The notes under the pieces: model-generated
Database searches by the model: none
Told to the model about the DNA's origin: nothing
The model's input: only the letters and a program-made list of their open reading frames with translations
Assembly: GCA_905339215.1 (NCBI GenBank)
Contig: CAJPFN010000005.1
Span: forward strand, 1 to 64,000
DNA length: 64,000 nt
Source: Rhizobiaceae bacterium
GTDB lineage: Bacteria > Pseudomonadota > Alphaproteobacteria > Rhizobiales > Rhizobiaceae
Direction of reading: 5' to 3'
Made by a program: the position numbers and the translations under genes
Part shown: one piece after another, positions 26,211 through 34,583 of the stretch
How positions within the stretch are numbered: position 1 is the stretch's first letter
Layout of the letters: the number at the start of each line of letters is the position of its first letter

Positions 26211-27584
26211 GTGGCGCGCGATACGACCGATTTCCGACCTGTCGAGACCATCGACGAGCTTGTCGCCCACCTAGCCGAGGGCAACAAGCCGCGCGAGAAG
26301 TGGCGTATCGGCACGGAACACGAAAAATTTCCTTTCTATGTCGACGGCCACGCACCCGTGCCCTACGGCGGCGAGCGCGGCATCCGCGCGCTGCTAGAGG
26401 GGATGCAGCGCATCCTCGGCTGGGATCCGATCATGGACGACGGACGGATCATCGGGCTCGTCGAACCGACCGGTCAGGGCGCGATCAGCCTGGAGCCCGG
26501 CGGCCAGTTCGAGCTGTCCGGCGCGCCACTGGAAACGATCCATCAGACCTGTCGCGAGGGCAACGCCCACCTCGCCCAGGTGCGCGAGATCGCCGAACCG
26601 CTCGGCATCCGCTTCCTCGGCCTCGGCGGTAGCCCCAAATGGACGCTGGCCGATACGCCGAAGATGCCGAAGTCGCGCTACGAGATCATGACCCGCTACA
26701 TGCCGAAGGTCGGTAGGCATGGGCTGGACATGATGTACCGGACCTGCACCATCCAGGTGAACCTCGACTTCGCTTCCGAAGCCGACATGCGCCGCAAAAT
26801 GCAGGTGTCGCTGAAACTGCAGCCGCTGGCGACGGCGCTGTTCGCCAATTCGCCGTTCACGGAAGGGCGTCCGAACGGCCTGCTGTCCTGGCGCGGCGAG
26901 ATCTGGCGCGACACTGACAACCAGCGGGCCGGCCTGCTTCCATTCTGCTTCTCGCCCGATTTCGGTTTCGCCGACTATGTCGAGTGGGCGCTCGACGTGC
27001 CGATGTACTTCGTCATCCGCGACGGCAGGTACCACGACTGCACGCACGTCACCTTCCGCCAGTTCATGGCGGGCGCGCTGCGCAACTCGGTGCCCGACGG
27101 CCTGCCGACAATGGGCGACTGGGCGAACCATTTGTCGACCTTGTTCCCCGACGTCCGGCTGAAGCGCTTCCTCGAGATGCGCGGCGCCGACGGCGGACCG
27201 TGGCGGCGCATCTGTGCGCTGCCGGCCTTCTGGGTCGGCCTGCTCTACGACGATGCGGCGCTCGATGCGGCCGAGACGCTGACGGCCGGCTGGACCTTCG
27301 AGGACGTCCGCGCCATGCGCGACGCAGTTCCCCGGGAAGCGCTCGGCACGAAGTTCGGCGCAGGGACGCTGCGCGAGGTCGCCCGCGAGATGCTGGCGAT
27401 CTCGCGGCTGGGCTTGCGCAACCGCGGTCGCAAGAACCGCGACGGCTACGACGAAACCGGCTTCCTCGCGCCGCTGGACGAGGTCGTGGCGCGGGGCACC
27501 ACCAGCGCCGAGGAGATGCTCGCCGCCTACCACACGCGCTGGGGCGACTCGATCGAGCCGGCGTTCCTGGAATACGCCTACTGA
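26211..27584 (+). CDS. gshA: Glutamate-cysteine ligase (plant/proteobacterial GCS2 type)
   Basis: GshA makes gamma-glutamylcysteine, the first step of glutathione synthesis. The 457-residue protein begins at GTG 26211 (MARDTTDFRPVETIDELV). It contains KWRIGTEHEKFPF with the ATP/Mg Glu residues, SLEPGGQFELSGAPLETIH, FLGLGGSPKW, MTRYMPKVGRHGLDMMYRTCTIQVNLDF and GRKNRDGYDETGFLAPLDEV near the end. This block pattern is the alphaproteobacterial/plant type, different from the E. coli enzyme. Upstream is 116 bases without a clear promoter. The regulatory Cys residues of the plant enzyme cannot be judged by eye. Confidence 0.95.
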   Translation: MARDTTDFRPVETIDELVAHLAEGNKPREKWRIGTEHEKFPFYVDGHAPVPYGGERGIRALLEGMQRILGWDPIMDDGRIIGLVEPTGQGAISLEPGGQFELSGAPLETIHQTCREGNAHLAQVREIAEPLGIRFLGLGGSPKWTLADTPKMPKSRYEIMTRYMPKVGRHGLDMMYRTCTIQVNLDFASEADMRRKMQVSLKLQPLATALFANSPFTEGRPNGLLSWRGEIWRDTDNQRAGLLPFCFSPDFGFADYVEWALDVPMYFVIRDGRYHDCTHVTFRQFMAGALRNSVPDGLPTMGDWANHLSTLFPDVRLKRFLEMRGADGGPWRRICALPAFWVGLLYDDAALDAAETLTAGWTFEDVRAMRDAVPREALGTKFGAGTLREVAREMLAISRLGLRNRGRKNRDGYDETGFLAPLDEVVARGTTSAEEMLAAYHTRWGDSIEPAFLEYAY

Positions 27585-27666
27585 GGCAGCGCTGCGACGT
27601 CCCCCTTCATCGGCTCCGCGAAACGTCCTACGTTAGACTTCCGCACTTTTCCGCCGGAGGTTCGCG

Positions 27667-28524
27667 ATGCCAACCCTGTTCGAATTGCTGAATACCCAGA
27701 ACGGTGCCGCCATGCAGGCGCTGGCGCAGCAGTTCAACCTATCGCAGCAGCAGACGCAGGCCGCACTCGAGGCTCTGCTTCCGGCCTTCAGCCAGGGGCT
27801 GAAGCGCAACGCCGCGGACCCCTACGGCATCGGCGCCTTCCTGTCGGCGCTCTCCACCGGGCAGCACGCGCAATATTTCGACAACCCGATGGCCGCGTTC
27901 TCGCCGCAGGGCACGGCGGAGGGCAACGGCATCCTCGGCCACCTGTTTGGGTCGAAGGAACTGTCGCGCGCCGTCGCCGCACAGGCCGCGCAGGCGACAG
28001 GCATCGGCCAGCAGGTGCTGCAGCAGATGTTGCCTGCCATCGCCGCGATGCTCATGGGCGGCATGTTCAAGCAGTCCGCGCAGCCGGCGCAGGCTTCGGG
28101 TCTCGGCGCCAATCCGCTGCAACAGATCTTCGAGCAGATGATGCGCCAAGGCGGCGGTTTCGGTATGCCGCAGGCCGCGCCGCGCCAGGAGCCCGCCGAC
28201 CCCTTCGACAACCCGTTCGGCAAGGCCCTGCGCGACATGTTCGGCGGCGCGGTGGCGCCGCAGCCCGAGCAGCGGCAGGCGCCGGGCGGGTTCGGCGACA
28301 ATCCGTGGGGCAAGATGTTCGAGGAGATGATGCGCGGCGCCAGGCCGGCGGCGCCCGAGCCGGCCCCGAAAACGCGCGTCAATCCGAGCGGCCGCGAGCG
28401 CACGCCCTACGACGACCTGTTCGGCGACATGTTCGAGACCGGCGCCAAACAGCGCGACGACTACCAGAAGAACATGGAGTCGATCTTCGACCAATTCGTG
28501 AAGGGTATGGACCGGCATCGCTGA
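27667..28524 (+). CDS. DUF937-like protein, Gln/Met/Gly-rich
   Basis: This 285-residue protein begins with a helical domain resembling DUF937 (MPTLFELLNTQNGAAMQALAQQFNLSQQQTQAALEALLPAFSQGLKRN). A second half is rich in Gln, Pro and Gly, with two repeats of the type DPFDNPFGKALRDMFGG and FGDNPWGKMFEEMMRG and a third variant PYDDLFGDMFETG near the C-terminus. These three near-repeats of F-x2-N/D-P-x-G-K/D-x-F probably form short amphipathic helices. There is no signal peptide. A GGAGG ribosome site stands before the ATG. The biochemical role of this family is unknown. A terminator-like hairpin follows. Confidence 0.8.
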   Translation: MPTLFELLNTQNGAAMQALAQQFNLSQQQTQAALEALLPAFSQGLKRNAADPYGIGAFLSALSTGQHAQYFDNPMAAFSPQGTAEGNGILGHLFGSKELSRAVAAQAAQATGIGQQVLQQMLPAIAAMLMGGMFKQSAQPAQASGLGANPLQQIFEQMMRQGGGFGMPQAAPRQEPADPFDNPFGKALRDMFGGAVAPQPEQRQAPGGFGDNPWGKMFEEMMRGARPAAPEPAPKTRVNPSGRERTPYDDLFGDMFETGAKQRDDYQKNMESIFDQFVKGMDRHR

Positions 28525-28534
28525 CCGGACCCGG

Positions 28535-28569
28535 AAAAAATGCCCGGCCTCGCGGGGAAGAGGCCGGGC
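28535..28569 (-). terminator. Terminator between the DUF937-like and DUF1127 genes
   Basis: A perfect 10-base stem GCCCGGCCTC (28542-28551) and GAGGCCGGGC (28560-28569) has an 8-base loop. A6 at 28535-28540 gives a T6 tract on the minus strand, so it best terminates the DUF1127 gene that stops at 28640. The hairpin also lies 17 bases after the plus-strand gene. Confidence 0.78.
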
Positions 28570-28639
28570 AGTTCGCAGGCGTGGCCGGAGGGGGACCGGC
28601 GGATCGTGGGGTGCGCCCGCGGAAACGGGGAATATGATC

Positions 28640-28927
28640 TCAGCAGACGCGCCGCGCCGCGTCTTCGGCAACGCGCAGGCGCTGGCGGGCGATTGTGCTC
28701 AGGTGCACGGTCGGATCGGAACCGAACGGGAGTCCGACAGCAACATGCAGGTCTCCGCGCACCAAGCCGATGTCGGCGAGCTCGGCATCTGACATTTCGC
28801 CCAATCGCATGAAGTCGCGGCGGTTTTTCCAGGCGCGATAGAAGCCGGAGAGCGCGTTCACCGTGCGAACGGCCCAGGCCCGGCGCGGCGCGGCGCTGAA
28901 AGCGGTGGTGTGTTCGAACGTCGACAT
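28640..28927 (-). CDS. DUF1127 protein, long form (95 aa)
   Basis: This small protein has a DUF1127 (YjiS-like) core in its middle: FYRAWKNRRDFMRLGEMSDAELADIGLVRGDL, flanked by about 35 residues on each side. The core consists of an Arg-rich helix followed by the MSDAELADIGL turn. Short DUF1127 proteins of rhizobia and Rhodobacter are linked to RNA turnover and stress or carbon and phosphate metabolism. The ribosome site AAAGGAGA precedes the ATG by 6 bases. It is divergent from a LysR regulator of the LsrB/VtlR type (178 bases between starts). In Brucella, VtlR is known to act on DUF1127 genes, so control by that neighbour is plausible. Confidence 0.88.
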   Translation of the reverse strand: MSTFEHTTAFSAAPRRAWAVRTVNALSGFYRAWKNRRDFMRLGEMSDAELADIGLVRGDLHVAVGLPFGSDPTVHLSTIARQRLRVAEDAARRVC

Positions 28928-29078
28928 TAGCGGTCTCCTTTGGCTGCGGGCAAACCGACTTCGCCCAGCCGCGCACAGGGAGGATGCGCTCGCCGGTCAG
29001 GTTTCGGTGCCCTGTCGTGGACGGTCGCACTCTGGCTGCGCACTATTGATTAGTCCAACGAATGTTTCTAATCTTTAG

Positions 29079-29092
29079 CATCAACATTGATG
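29079..29092. promoter_or_regulatory. Perfect inverted repeat between DUF1127 and LysR genes
   Basis: CATCAA and TTGATG (29079-29084, 29087-29092) are separated by 2 bases. The repeat lies 14 bases before the LysR start in the AT-richest part of the divergent spacer. It could be an autoregulatory LysR site, but one palindrome alone is weak evidence. Confidence 0.35.
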
Positions 29093-29105
29093 ATGGATTA
29101 CCGTC

Positions 29106-30059
29106 ATGCGCGCCCCGCTCGACCTCGACCAGTTGCAAACTTTCGTTACCATCGCCGACACTGGCAGCTTCACCCGCGCCGCCGAGGAGGTGCATCGCAC
29201 CCAGTCGGCCGTGTCCATGCAGATGCGACGGCTGGAAGAGCGCGTCGGCAAGCCGTTGTTCGAGAAGGACGGCCGCACGAACCGGCTGACCGAGGAGGGC
29301 GACAGGCTGCTTGGCTATGCGCGCCGCATGATTAGATTGAATCGCGAGACGCTCGCCGCCTTCGACGATTCCAGTCTTGAGGGGCAGGTGCGCATCGGCA
29401 CGCCGGACGACTACGCCGACCGCTTCCTGCCGGAGATCATGGGCCGATTTGCGCGTTCCAATCCGCGCGTCGAGCTTTCGGTCGTTTGCGAGCCGACGAT
29501 CAACCTCGCCGACCTGGTGCGGCGTGGTCAGCTCGACATCGCGCTGGTCACGCAATGCGAAGACGTCCGGCCTTCCGAGATCGTCCGCCACGAGCCGCTG
29601 CTGTGGGTGACGTCCGCCAACCACTCCGTCCACGAGGAAGAGGTGCTGCCGATGGCCTTCGGACGGCCGACCTGCCAATGGCGGCGCTCGGCCTGCGACA
29701 TGCTCGCTCACATGAACCGCGAGCATCGCATCCTGTTCACCAGTTGGTCGGCGACCGTGATTATTGCCGCTGTTCTCTCCGGCCTCGCGGTTTCGGTTCT
29801 GCCCGAATGCGCGCTCAGACCCGGCATGCGGGTGCTTGGCGAGGCCGATGGCTTCGGCCAGCTGCCGGATATCCGGATCGGCATACTGCGCGGCCATTCG
29901 AGCAAGGCGGACATCGTCGAGGCGCTGGCGCGGCACATCACCGAGAGCCTGGACAACATTTCAGTGCCGCTGGCCGAGGAGGGAAACTTCGACTTTGCAG
30001 GAATCGGCGGCACACGCAGTAAGCGCCTGAAGCCCAGCCACGTCCTTGCTGGCTGGTGA
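29106..30059 (+). CDS. LysR-family regulator, LsrB/VtlR type
   Basis: This 317-residue LysR-type regulator has the N-terminal winged helix DLDQLQTFVTIADTGSFTRAAEEVHRTQSAVSMQMRRLEE and an effector domain starting GQVRIGTPDDYADRFLPEIMGRFARSNPRVEL. From memory, sequence and order closely follow Sinorhizobium LsrB and Brucella VtlR, which govern redox balance, envelope functions, an AbcR sRNA and DUF1127 genes. Cys residues lie at 128, 151, 190, 197 and 235. LsrB is reported to sense oxidation through Cys, so these are worth mapping. The C-terminal tail SVPLAEEGNFDF also matches. The divergent DUF1127 gene is a probable target. The orthology was not checked by alignment. Confidence 0.85.
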   Translation: MRAPLDLDQLQTFVTIADTGSFTRAAEEVHRTQSAVSMQMRRLEERVGKPLFEKDGRTNRLTEEGDRLLGYARRMIRLNRETLAAFDDSSLEGQVRIGTPDDYADRFLPEIMGRFARSNPRVELSVVCEPTINLADLVRRGQLDIALVTQCEDVRPSEIVRHEPLLWVTSANHSVHEEEVLPMAFGRPTCQWRRSACDMLAHMNREHRILFTSWSATVIIAAVLSGLAVSVLPECALRPGMRVLGEADGFGQLPDIRIGILRGHSSKADIVEALARHITESLDNISVPLAEEGNFDFAGIGGTRSKRLKPSHVLAGW

Positions 30060-30077
30060 TCTCCAGACTGAAGGTTG

Positions 30078-31115
30078 TCAGAACCGGTCTATGACGCTGA
30101 TGCCGACGCCGTCGAAGCGGTCCATGGCCATCAGCGCGGCAGGGGCTTCGTCGAGGGCGATGCGCTTGCCGACCAGCCTCTGCGGCGCCAGCGTGCCCGT
30201 CTCGACCATTGCCAGCATATCCGCGTAGCGGAAGGCCTGCATCCCGTGGCTCCCCATGATGTGCAATTCGTGGGCGATGACGCGATCCATCGGGATCGGC
30301 GGCCTGGCGTGCTCGCCGAGTAGCAGACCGACCTGAACGTGACGTCCGCGCCGCCTGAGGCTGGCGATCGAGTTGAAACAGGTCGACGGATGCCCGAGCG
30401 CGTCGATCGAGACTTGGGCGCCACCGCCGGTGACCTCGCGAACGGCCGCGGGAACGTCGCCAGCGCGGCCATTGACGGCCGCCACCGCGCCGAGTTCGCG
30501 GGCGAAGGAGAGTTTTTCTTCCGTCAGGTCGACGGCGACGACATTGGCGCCCATCGCCCGGGCGATCATGATTGCCGAGAGGCCGACACCGCCGCAGCCG
30601 TGTACGGCCACCCACTCTCCCGGCATGACGCGCGCCTGATCGACGACGGCGCGGAACGATGTGACGAAGCGGCAGCCCAAACTCGCCGCGGTGACAAAGT
30701 CCAGCGCATCGGGTAGCCGCACCAGGTTGGTATCGGCATAGTCGACCGCGACAAATTCTGCGAACGAGCCCCAGGCGGTGAATCCGGGCTGGAACTGGTA
30801 CTCGCAGACCTGGTGATTGCCCGAATGGCATTCGGGACAACGGCCACACCCGCCGACGAAGGGTACCGTCACGCGGTCGCCGACGCGCCAGCGGCGCACA
30901 CCCGCCCCGACCGCAGCGATCGTCCCGGCCAACTCGTGGCCCGGGACGTGCGGCAGGACGATGTCGGGATCGTGCCCTTGCCAGCCGTGCCAGTCGCTGC
31001 GGCAGAGCCCGCTCGCCTCAACTTTAATCACCACGCCCTCGGGCGCAGGGCTGGGATCGGGCAGATTGGCCATATGTGGTGGCTCGCCGAAAATTTCGTA
31101 GAAGACGGCTTTCAT
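30078..31115 (-). CDS. Zinc-dependent alcohol dehydrogenase (MDR family)
   Basis: This medium-chain dehydrogenase of 345 residues has catalytic zinc ligands in [12 protein letters not shown] and HVPGHELAG, and a structural zinc cluster of four Cys in [17 protein letters not shown]. The NAD(P) Rossmann motif is [19 protein letters not shown]. The closing segment [19 protein letters not shown] is typical of MDR alcohol dehydrogenases. The substrate is not evident. It is followed downstream by the LysR gene in converging orientation and lies 18 bases after the DMT exporter gene on the same strand, with which it may be co-transcribed. Confidence 0.9.
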   Translation of the reverse strand: MKAVFYEIFGEPPHMANLPDPSPAPEGVVIKVEASGLCRSDWHGWQGHDPDIVLPHVPGHELAGTIAAVGAGVRRWRVGDRVTVPFVGGCGRCPECHSGNHQVCEYQFQPGFTAWGSFAEFVAVDYADTNLVRLPDALDFVTAASLGCRFVTSFRAVVDQARVMPGEWVAVHGCGGVGLSAIMIARAMGANVVAVDLTEEKLSFARELGAVAAVNGRAGDVPAAVREVTGGGAQVSIDALGHPSTCFNSIASLRRRGRHVQVGLLLGEHARPPIPMDRVIAHELHIMGSHGMQAFRYADMLAMVETGTLAPQRLVGKRIALDEAPAALMAMDRFDGVGISVIDRF

Positions 31116-31133
31116 GAATTCTCCTACCCACGG

Positions 31134-32087
31134 CTATGATCTGCGTCGGGCGCCGCGAATCACCAAAACGTTGCCCAGGGCGACGAAGACCAGGCCGGCG
31201 GCGGCCCATGTCGTCCACACGTATCCCTCGAAGACCGTGGAGATCAACAGGGCGAAGACGGGGATGGTCACCGTCGCATAGGCCGCCCTCGCCCCGCCGA
31301 TGCGACCGAGGAGCGTGAGATAGGCGCCGAAGGCGAGCACCGTCGAAATCACGGCGAGGAACAACAGCGATCCGAGATAAGCGGCGGTGCTCTCGATGAC
31401 GAAAGGCTTGCCGAGGACGAGGGCGAGAATCGCCGCCCAAGCCGTTCCGTAAACCATGCCCCAGGCGTTCATCGACACCAAGGGCAGACCGCGTCTTTGC
31501 GCGGCCGCCGAGACGAGGTTGCCCGAGCAGAACGACAGCGTCCCGGCGATGCAGAGGAGCAATCCCGTAAGCGTTCCGCCCGACAGACCGTGTACGGCGA
31601 TTTCCGGCCAGAACATCAGCGCCACTCCGACGAAACCGACAATGCCGCCGATCGTCGTCCGCAACGCCGGCCGCTCGCCCATGACGAGCGCGCCGAGCAG
31701 CAGGTTGACCACCGAGGCGAGTGAGAAAACAACAGACAGGAGGCCGCTGACCAGATAGCCCGCGCCGTAGTAGAAGAGCAGGAAGTTCGACGAGAACAGC
31801 AACACGCCCAGCGCGGCGAAACGCAGGTGGTCCGCCGGGGGAAAACGCCATCGACGGCCGGAGGCCACCATCCAGGCGAGCATGATCGCCGCGGCGATGG
31901 CGAACCGCCAGACGATGTTGACTTCGTTCGGCACCGGGCCGACCTGCAGCGCGATGGCGAACCACGATGCGCTCCAGCCGATCATGGTCAGCGCATAGAG
32001 ACCATAGTCGAGGGCTTCGAAGGGCTTGTCGCCGGCGGGCGTCGCGACCGACAGGGCGGCTGTCGGCCTGGGATTCTGGATATTCAT
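31134..32087 (-). CDS. DMT-superfamily permease (EamA domains)
   Basis: This 317-residue membrane protein of the drug/metabolite transporter superfamily has two EamA repeats of five helices each. Hydrophobic segments run from [19 protein letters not shown] through [38 protein letters not shown], then [19 protein letters not shown], and end in [17 protein letters not shown]. The Arg-rich C-terminus (GARRRS) faces the cytoplasm by the positive-inside rule. ATG 32087 was chosen because sequence before it overlaps the xseA promoter region. Divergent from xseA, 117 bases apart. The substrate is unknown; EamA proteins commonly export amino acids or related metabolites. Confidence 0.9.
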   Translation of the reverse strand: MNIQNPRPTAALSVATPAGDKPFEALDYGLYALTMIGWSASWFAIALQVGPVPNEVNIVWRFAIAAAIMLAWMVASGRRWRFPPADHLRFAALGVLLFSSNFLLFYYGAGYLVSGLLSVVFSLASVVNLLLGALVMGERPALRTTIGGIVGFVGVALMFWPEIAVHGLSGGTLTGLLLCIAGTLSFCSGNLVSAAAQRRGLPLVSMNAWGMVYGTAWAAILALVLGKPFVIESTAAYLGSLLFLAVISTVLAFGAYLTLLGRIGGARAAYATVTIPVFALLISTVFEGYVWTTWAAAGLVFVALGNVLVIRGARRRS

Positions 32088-32204
32088 GGCCTCGGCATGC
32101 CGTGCGGACCGTCGGGCGTCCAGACAATAGTTCTGATGCCTGCATTTCCCGGAACGATACCGGGAACCCTTGACCTTCCGGCGCGGCAGGGCACCATCGT
32201 GGCG

Positions 32205-33794
32205 ATGAGCGACCTTGCAGAGAGCGATTCCCCCGGCAACGCGACCGAGTATACCGTCAGCGAGATTTCCGGCGCGCTGAAGCGGGTCGTGGAGGACGCC
32301 TTCGGCAATGTGCGCGTGCGCGGCGAGATATCCGGCTATCGCGGCCCCCACTCCTCCGGTCACGCCTATTTCGCCCTGAAGGACGACCGTGCCCGCATCG
32401 AGGCTGTCATCTGGAAGGGTACCATGTCGCGGCTGAAATACCGGCCGGAGGAAGGCATGGAGGTCATCGCCAGCGGCCGCCTGACCACCTATCCCGGTTC
32501 GTCGAAGTACCAGATCGTCATCGACAACATCGAGCCGGCCGGCGCCGGTGCGCTGATGGCGCTTCTGGAGGATCGCAAACGGCGATTGGCGGCGGAAGGC
32601 CTGTTCGACGCTGCGCGCAAGCAACTGCTTCCCGACCTGCCGCGCGTCATCGGCGTCGTCACCTCGCCGACCGGCGCGGTCATCCGCGATATCCTGCATC
32701 GCATCCGCGATCGTTTCCCGCTCCACGTCCTGGTCTGGCCTGTTCGCGTCCAGGGCGATACCGCCGCGGCCGAGGTTACCGCGGCGGTCGAAGGTTTCAA
32801 CGCTCTCTCGCCCGGCGGGCCGATTCCGCGGCCCGACCTGATCATCGTCGCACGCGGCGGCGGCAGCCTCGAGGACCTGTGGGGCTTCAACGACGAATCG
32901 CTGGCACGCGCCGTCGCCGCCTCAGACATCCCGGTCATCTCCGCCGTCGGCCACGAGACGGACTGGACACTCATCGACTTCGTCGCCGATGTCCGTGCCC
33001 CGACTCCAACGGGTGCGGCCGAGATCGCCGTACCGGTCAAGGCCGAGTTGCAGGCGAATTTGGCCAGCCTTTCCGCGCGTCTCTCAGGCGCGATGACCCG
33101 CGGCGCGGAGCGCAGGCGCCAAGCGCTACGCGCTGCCGCCCGTGCGCTCCCCTCCCCCGACCAACTGCTCGCCCTGCCGCGGCGGCGCTTCGACGAGGCG
33201 TCGGCGCGGCTGTCGCGCTGCCTGGAAGTCAACACGGCGCGCAAGCGGGCGCGCCTGGAGGCCGCACGCCTGGTGCCGACGCTCCTGTCGCGACGTGTCG
33301 CCGAGGCGCGCCGCCACCTCGACATCGCAGCAGCGCGGCTGCCAAAATGCGCCGATACCGGCCTGCGCGAGCGCCGCCGCCAACTCGCTACACTGGGCGC
33401 GCGCATGACCATCGAGCCGATCGCCCGGCGCGCGGGCGAACTCAGACGCGAGGAGGGGCGCTTTGCCGCCCGGCTCGTCCGCGCCATGGAGGCCTATCTG
33501 GCGCTGCGCCGACGCCGCCACGCACAGAACGAACGCATGCTGGCGACGGTTTCCTACCAATCGATCCTCGAACGTGGCTTCGCGGTCGTCCGCGACTCCG
33601 AGGGAGCGCCACTGCGGAGGGCCGCTTCCGTCCGGCCCGGCGCGGTGCTGTCGGTCCAGTTCGCCGACGGCATCATCGCGGCGACGGCAGAAGGCGGCGA
33701 TGCCGCCTCCCCGTCCTCGCGCGCGGCCCGAGCAACGGCAGGTCGGACGCCGGGGAAGGGATCCGGCACGGGCGGCCAAGGGTCGCTCTTCTAG
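32205..33794 (+). CDS. xseA: Exodeoxyribonuclease VII large subunit
   Basis: XseA with XseB forms exonuclease VII, which degrades single-stranded DNA from both ends. The 529-residue product opens with an OB-fold domain ([48 protein letters not shown]). The catalytic domain follows ([67 protein letters not shown]), and then a long Arg/Ala-rich coiled coil. The C-terminal segment [14 protein letters not shown] matches the family. A non-conserved tail of about 40 residues ends GGQGSLF. Start chosen as ATG 32205; the frame is open farther upstream only by overlap with the divergent exporter. xseB is not in the window. Confidence 0.95.
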   Translation: MSDLAESDSPGNATEYTVSEISGALKRVVEDAFGNVRVRGEISGYRGPHSSGHAYFALKDDRARIEAVIWKGTMSRLKYRPEEGMEVIASGRLTTYPGSSKYQIVIDNIEPAGAGALMALLEDRKRRLAAEGLFDAARKQLLPDLPRVIGVVTSPTGAVIRDILHRIRDRFPLHVLVWPVRVQGDTAAAEVTAAVEGFNALSPGGPIPRPDLIIVARGGGSLEDLWGFNDESLARAVAASDIPVISAVGHETDWTLIDFVADVRAPTPTGAAEIAVPVKAELQANLASLSARLSGAMTRGAERRRQALRAAARALPSPDQLLALPRRRFDEASARLSRCLEVNTARKRARLEAARLVPTLLSRRVAEARRHLDIAAARLPKCADTGLRERRRQLATLGARMTIEPIARRAGELRREEGRFAARLVRAMEAYLALRRRRHAQNERMLATVSYQSILERGFAVVRDSEGAPLRRAASVRPGAVLSVQFADGIIAATAEGGDAASPSSRAARATAGRTPGKGSGTGGQGSLF

Positions 33795-33858
33795 CCTTGC
33801 CGGATGACGCCTCGATCCCGGTTAACGGGGTTTGGACCGGATTAACGGTTCATGAATG

Positions 33859-33891
33859 TTGCATTGCAACATGCGCATTGTTGCCATGCAA
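33859..33891. promoter_or_regulatory. Two TTGC-N3-GCAA palindromes upstream of the small DUF1127 gene (PhaR-like)
   Basis: TTGCATTGCAA (33859-33869) and TTGCCATGCAA (33881-33891) lie 22 bases apart centre to centre, about two helical turns, and 67-99 bases before the DUF1127 start. The form TTGC-N3-GCAA is close to the CTGC-N3-GCAG type reported for PhaR of Rhodobacter. The same type of palindrome occurs before the phasin gene and aceA. The first site shares 13 bases, TGCATTGCAACAT, with the phasin promoter. Function is inferred. Confidence 0.6.
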
Positions 33892-33957
33892 AACTGTCTG
33901 TTCAATTCGTAGGCTCGCCTGCCTATTTACGCGTCATCGAATTGATAGGAGGGTCAC

Positions 33958-34098
33958 ATGAACCTTATTCGCAACTTCCGCAATTGGCGCCGCTATCGCG
34001 ACACCGTCAACGAACTCAACCGTCTTTCGGCTCGCGAGTTGAACGATCTGGGCATTACCCGCGCCGATATCGAGCGTGTCGCGCGCCACGGCGCCTGA
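33958..34098 (+). CDS. DUF1127 protein, short form (46 aa)
   Basis: A 46-codon gene starts with a strong ribosome site, AGGAGGG, 4 bases before ATG 33958. The product MNLIRNFRNWRRYRDTVNEL continues NRLSARELNDLGITRADIERVARHGA and is a complete short DUF1127 protein: an Arg-rich helix, the L-S-x-R-E-L-N-D-L-G-I core and a second short helix. In rhizobia, Brucella and Rhodobacter, proteins of this size modulate carbon and phosphate metabolism and RNA turnover. The gene has its own promoter region with two PhaR-like palindromes and a strong terminator, so it is a stand-alone, probably abundant transcript. It is unlike the longer DUF1127 gene at 28640. Confidence 0.92.
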   Translation: MNLIRNFRNWRRYRDTVNELNRLSARELNDLGITRADIERVARHGA

Positions 34099-34123
34099 AC
34101 CGCACGCATTCTTCGCACTGCCT

Positions 34124-34155
34124 AAAAGCCCGTCCGGCATCGCCGGCGGGCTTTT
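34124..34155 (+). terminator. Strong Rho-independent terminator of the DUF1127 gene
   Basis: AAAAGCCCG (34124-34132) pairs with CGGGCTTTT (34147-34155), with inner CCGGC/GCCGG pairing and a 3-base apical loop (34139-34141). The stem has T-rich ends on both strands. It lies 26 bases after the stop codon. Confidence 0.9.
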
Positions 34156-34235
34156 CGTTTGCCTTCGATTTAAGCAATTCCTGAGACAGCCTGGGACATC
34201 GGCGTTTTCGCGGGTGCGATGGGAAGGGTGAGAAA

Positions 34236-34312
34236 TGGTACGGTTGCTCGGGATCGAACCGAGGACCTCCGGATCCACAATCCGGCGCTCTAACCAGCTG
34301 AGCTACAACCGC
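34236..34312 (-). tRNA. tRNA-His (GTG), alphaproteobacterial type without G-1
   Basis: The 77-base minus-strand sequence starts GCGGTTGTAGCTCAGC and ends AACCGTACCA with an encoded CCA. The D arm GCTC/GAGC, anticodon stem CCGGA/TCCGG with loop TTGTGGA (anticodon GTG for His), and T arm CTCGG/CCGAG with TTCGATC all fold normally. The acceptor stem is GCGGTTG with CAACCGT, so G1 pairs with T72 as a wobble, and position 73 is A. The gene has T, not G, before position 1. Most bacteria have G-1:C73 in tRNA-His; alphaproteobacteria are the known exception. No integrase or flanking repeat marks it as an attachment site. Confidence 0.96.
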
Positions 34313-34452
34313 ACACATCGAGGCGCAAACGTCGAGATCCCGACAGGAGGCCTCGTACCGCCCGGCGATGCGTCCTTACGGGCAAACGGTGGAGAATTCA
34401 AGACCGTTGCGCACCCACCATCGGGGTCCGGTCGGCGTCGCTTCCATACGGG

Positions 34453-34565
34453 CAAGAAAAAAGGCCGGGGGAGGAGGTCCGGCCTTTTTCCTATCGAAGG
34501 CCAGCGGGAGGAGGTGCTGGCCTCGTCCCGCGAGCAATGGGAGGAGGATATCGCTCGCGGGTAGT
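34453..34565 (-). ncRNA. Candidate cuckoo-type sRNA: three hairpins with CCTCCTCCC loops, in the phasin 3' region
   Basis: Three consecutive hairpins start about 20 bases after the phasin stop, read on the minus strand. Stem 1: GCTCGCGGG/CCCGCGAGC at 34553-34561 and 34527-34535. Stem 2: AGGCCAGC/GCTGGCCT at 34498-34505 and 34516-34523. Stem 3: AAAAAGGCCGG/CCGGCCTTTTT at 34458-34468 and 34479-34489. Each loop carries CCTCCTCCC on the minus strand; the loops of stems 2 and 3 are identical over 10 bases. Stem 3 is followed by a T6 tract, so it is also the terminator. Repeated loops with an anti-Shine-Dalgarno sequence are the mark of the cuckoo/CcsR RNAs of alphaproteobacteria. The 5' end is unknown; it may be cut from the phasin mRNA or have its own promoter. 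Confidence 0.75.
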
Positions 34566-34583
34566 TCCGGTCGCCGAAACGTG

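Noticed and set aside
31827-32204. Upstream extension of xseA in the same open frame
   Set aside because: It is antisense to the DMT permease and its promoter region and lacks similarity to the OB-fold start, which begins after ATG 32205.
34236-34312. tRNA-His as an attachment site for an integrated element
   Set aside because: There is no integrase, no repeated tRNA 3' end and no foreign gene block on either side.
34469-34547. The GGGAGGAGG loops read on the plus strand as ribosome sites for small genes
   Set aside because: No start codon with a meaningful frame follows them at the right distance, and the loops lie in stable stems. The minus-strand reading explains all three together.
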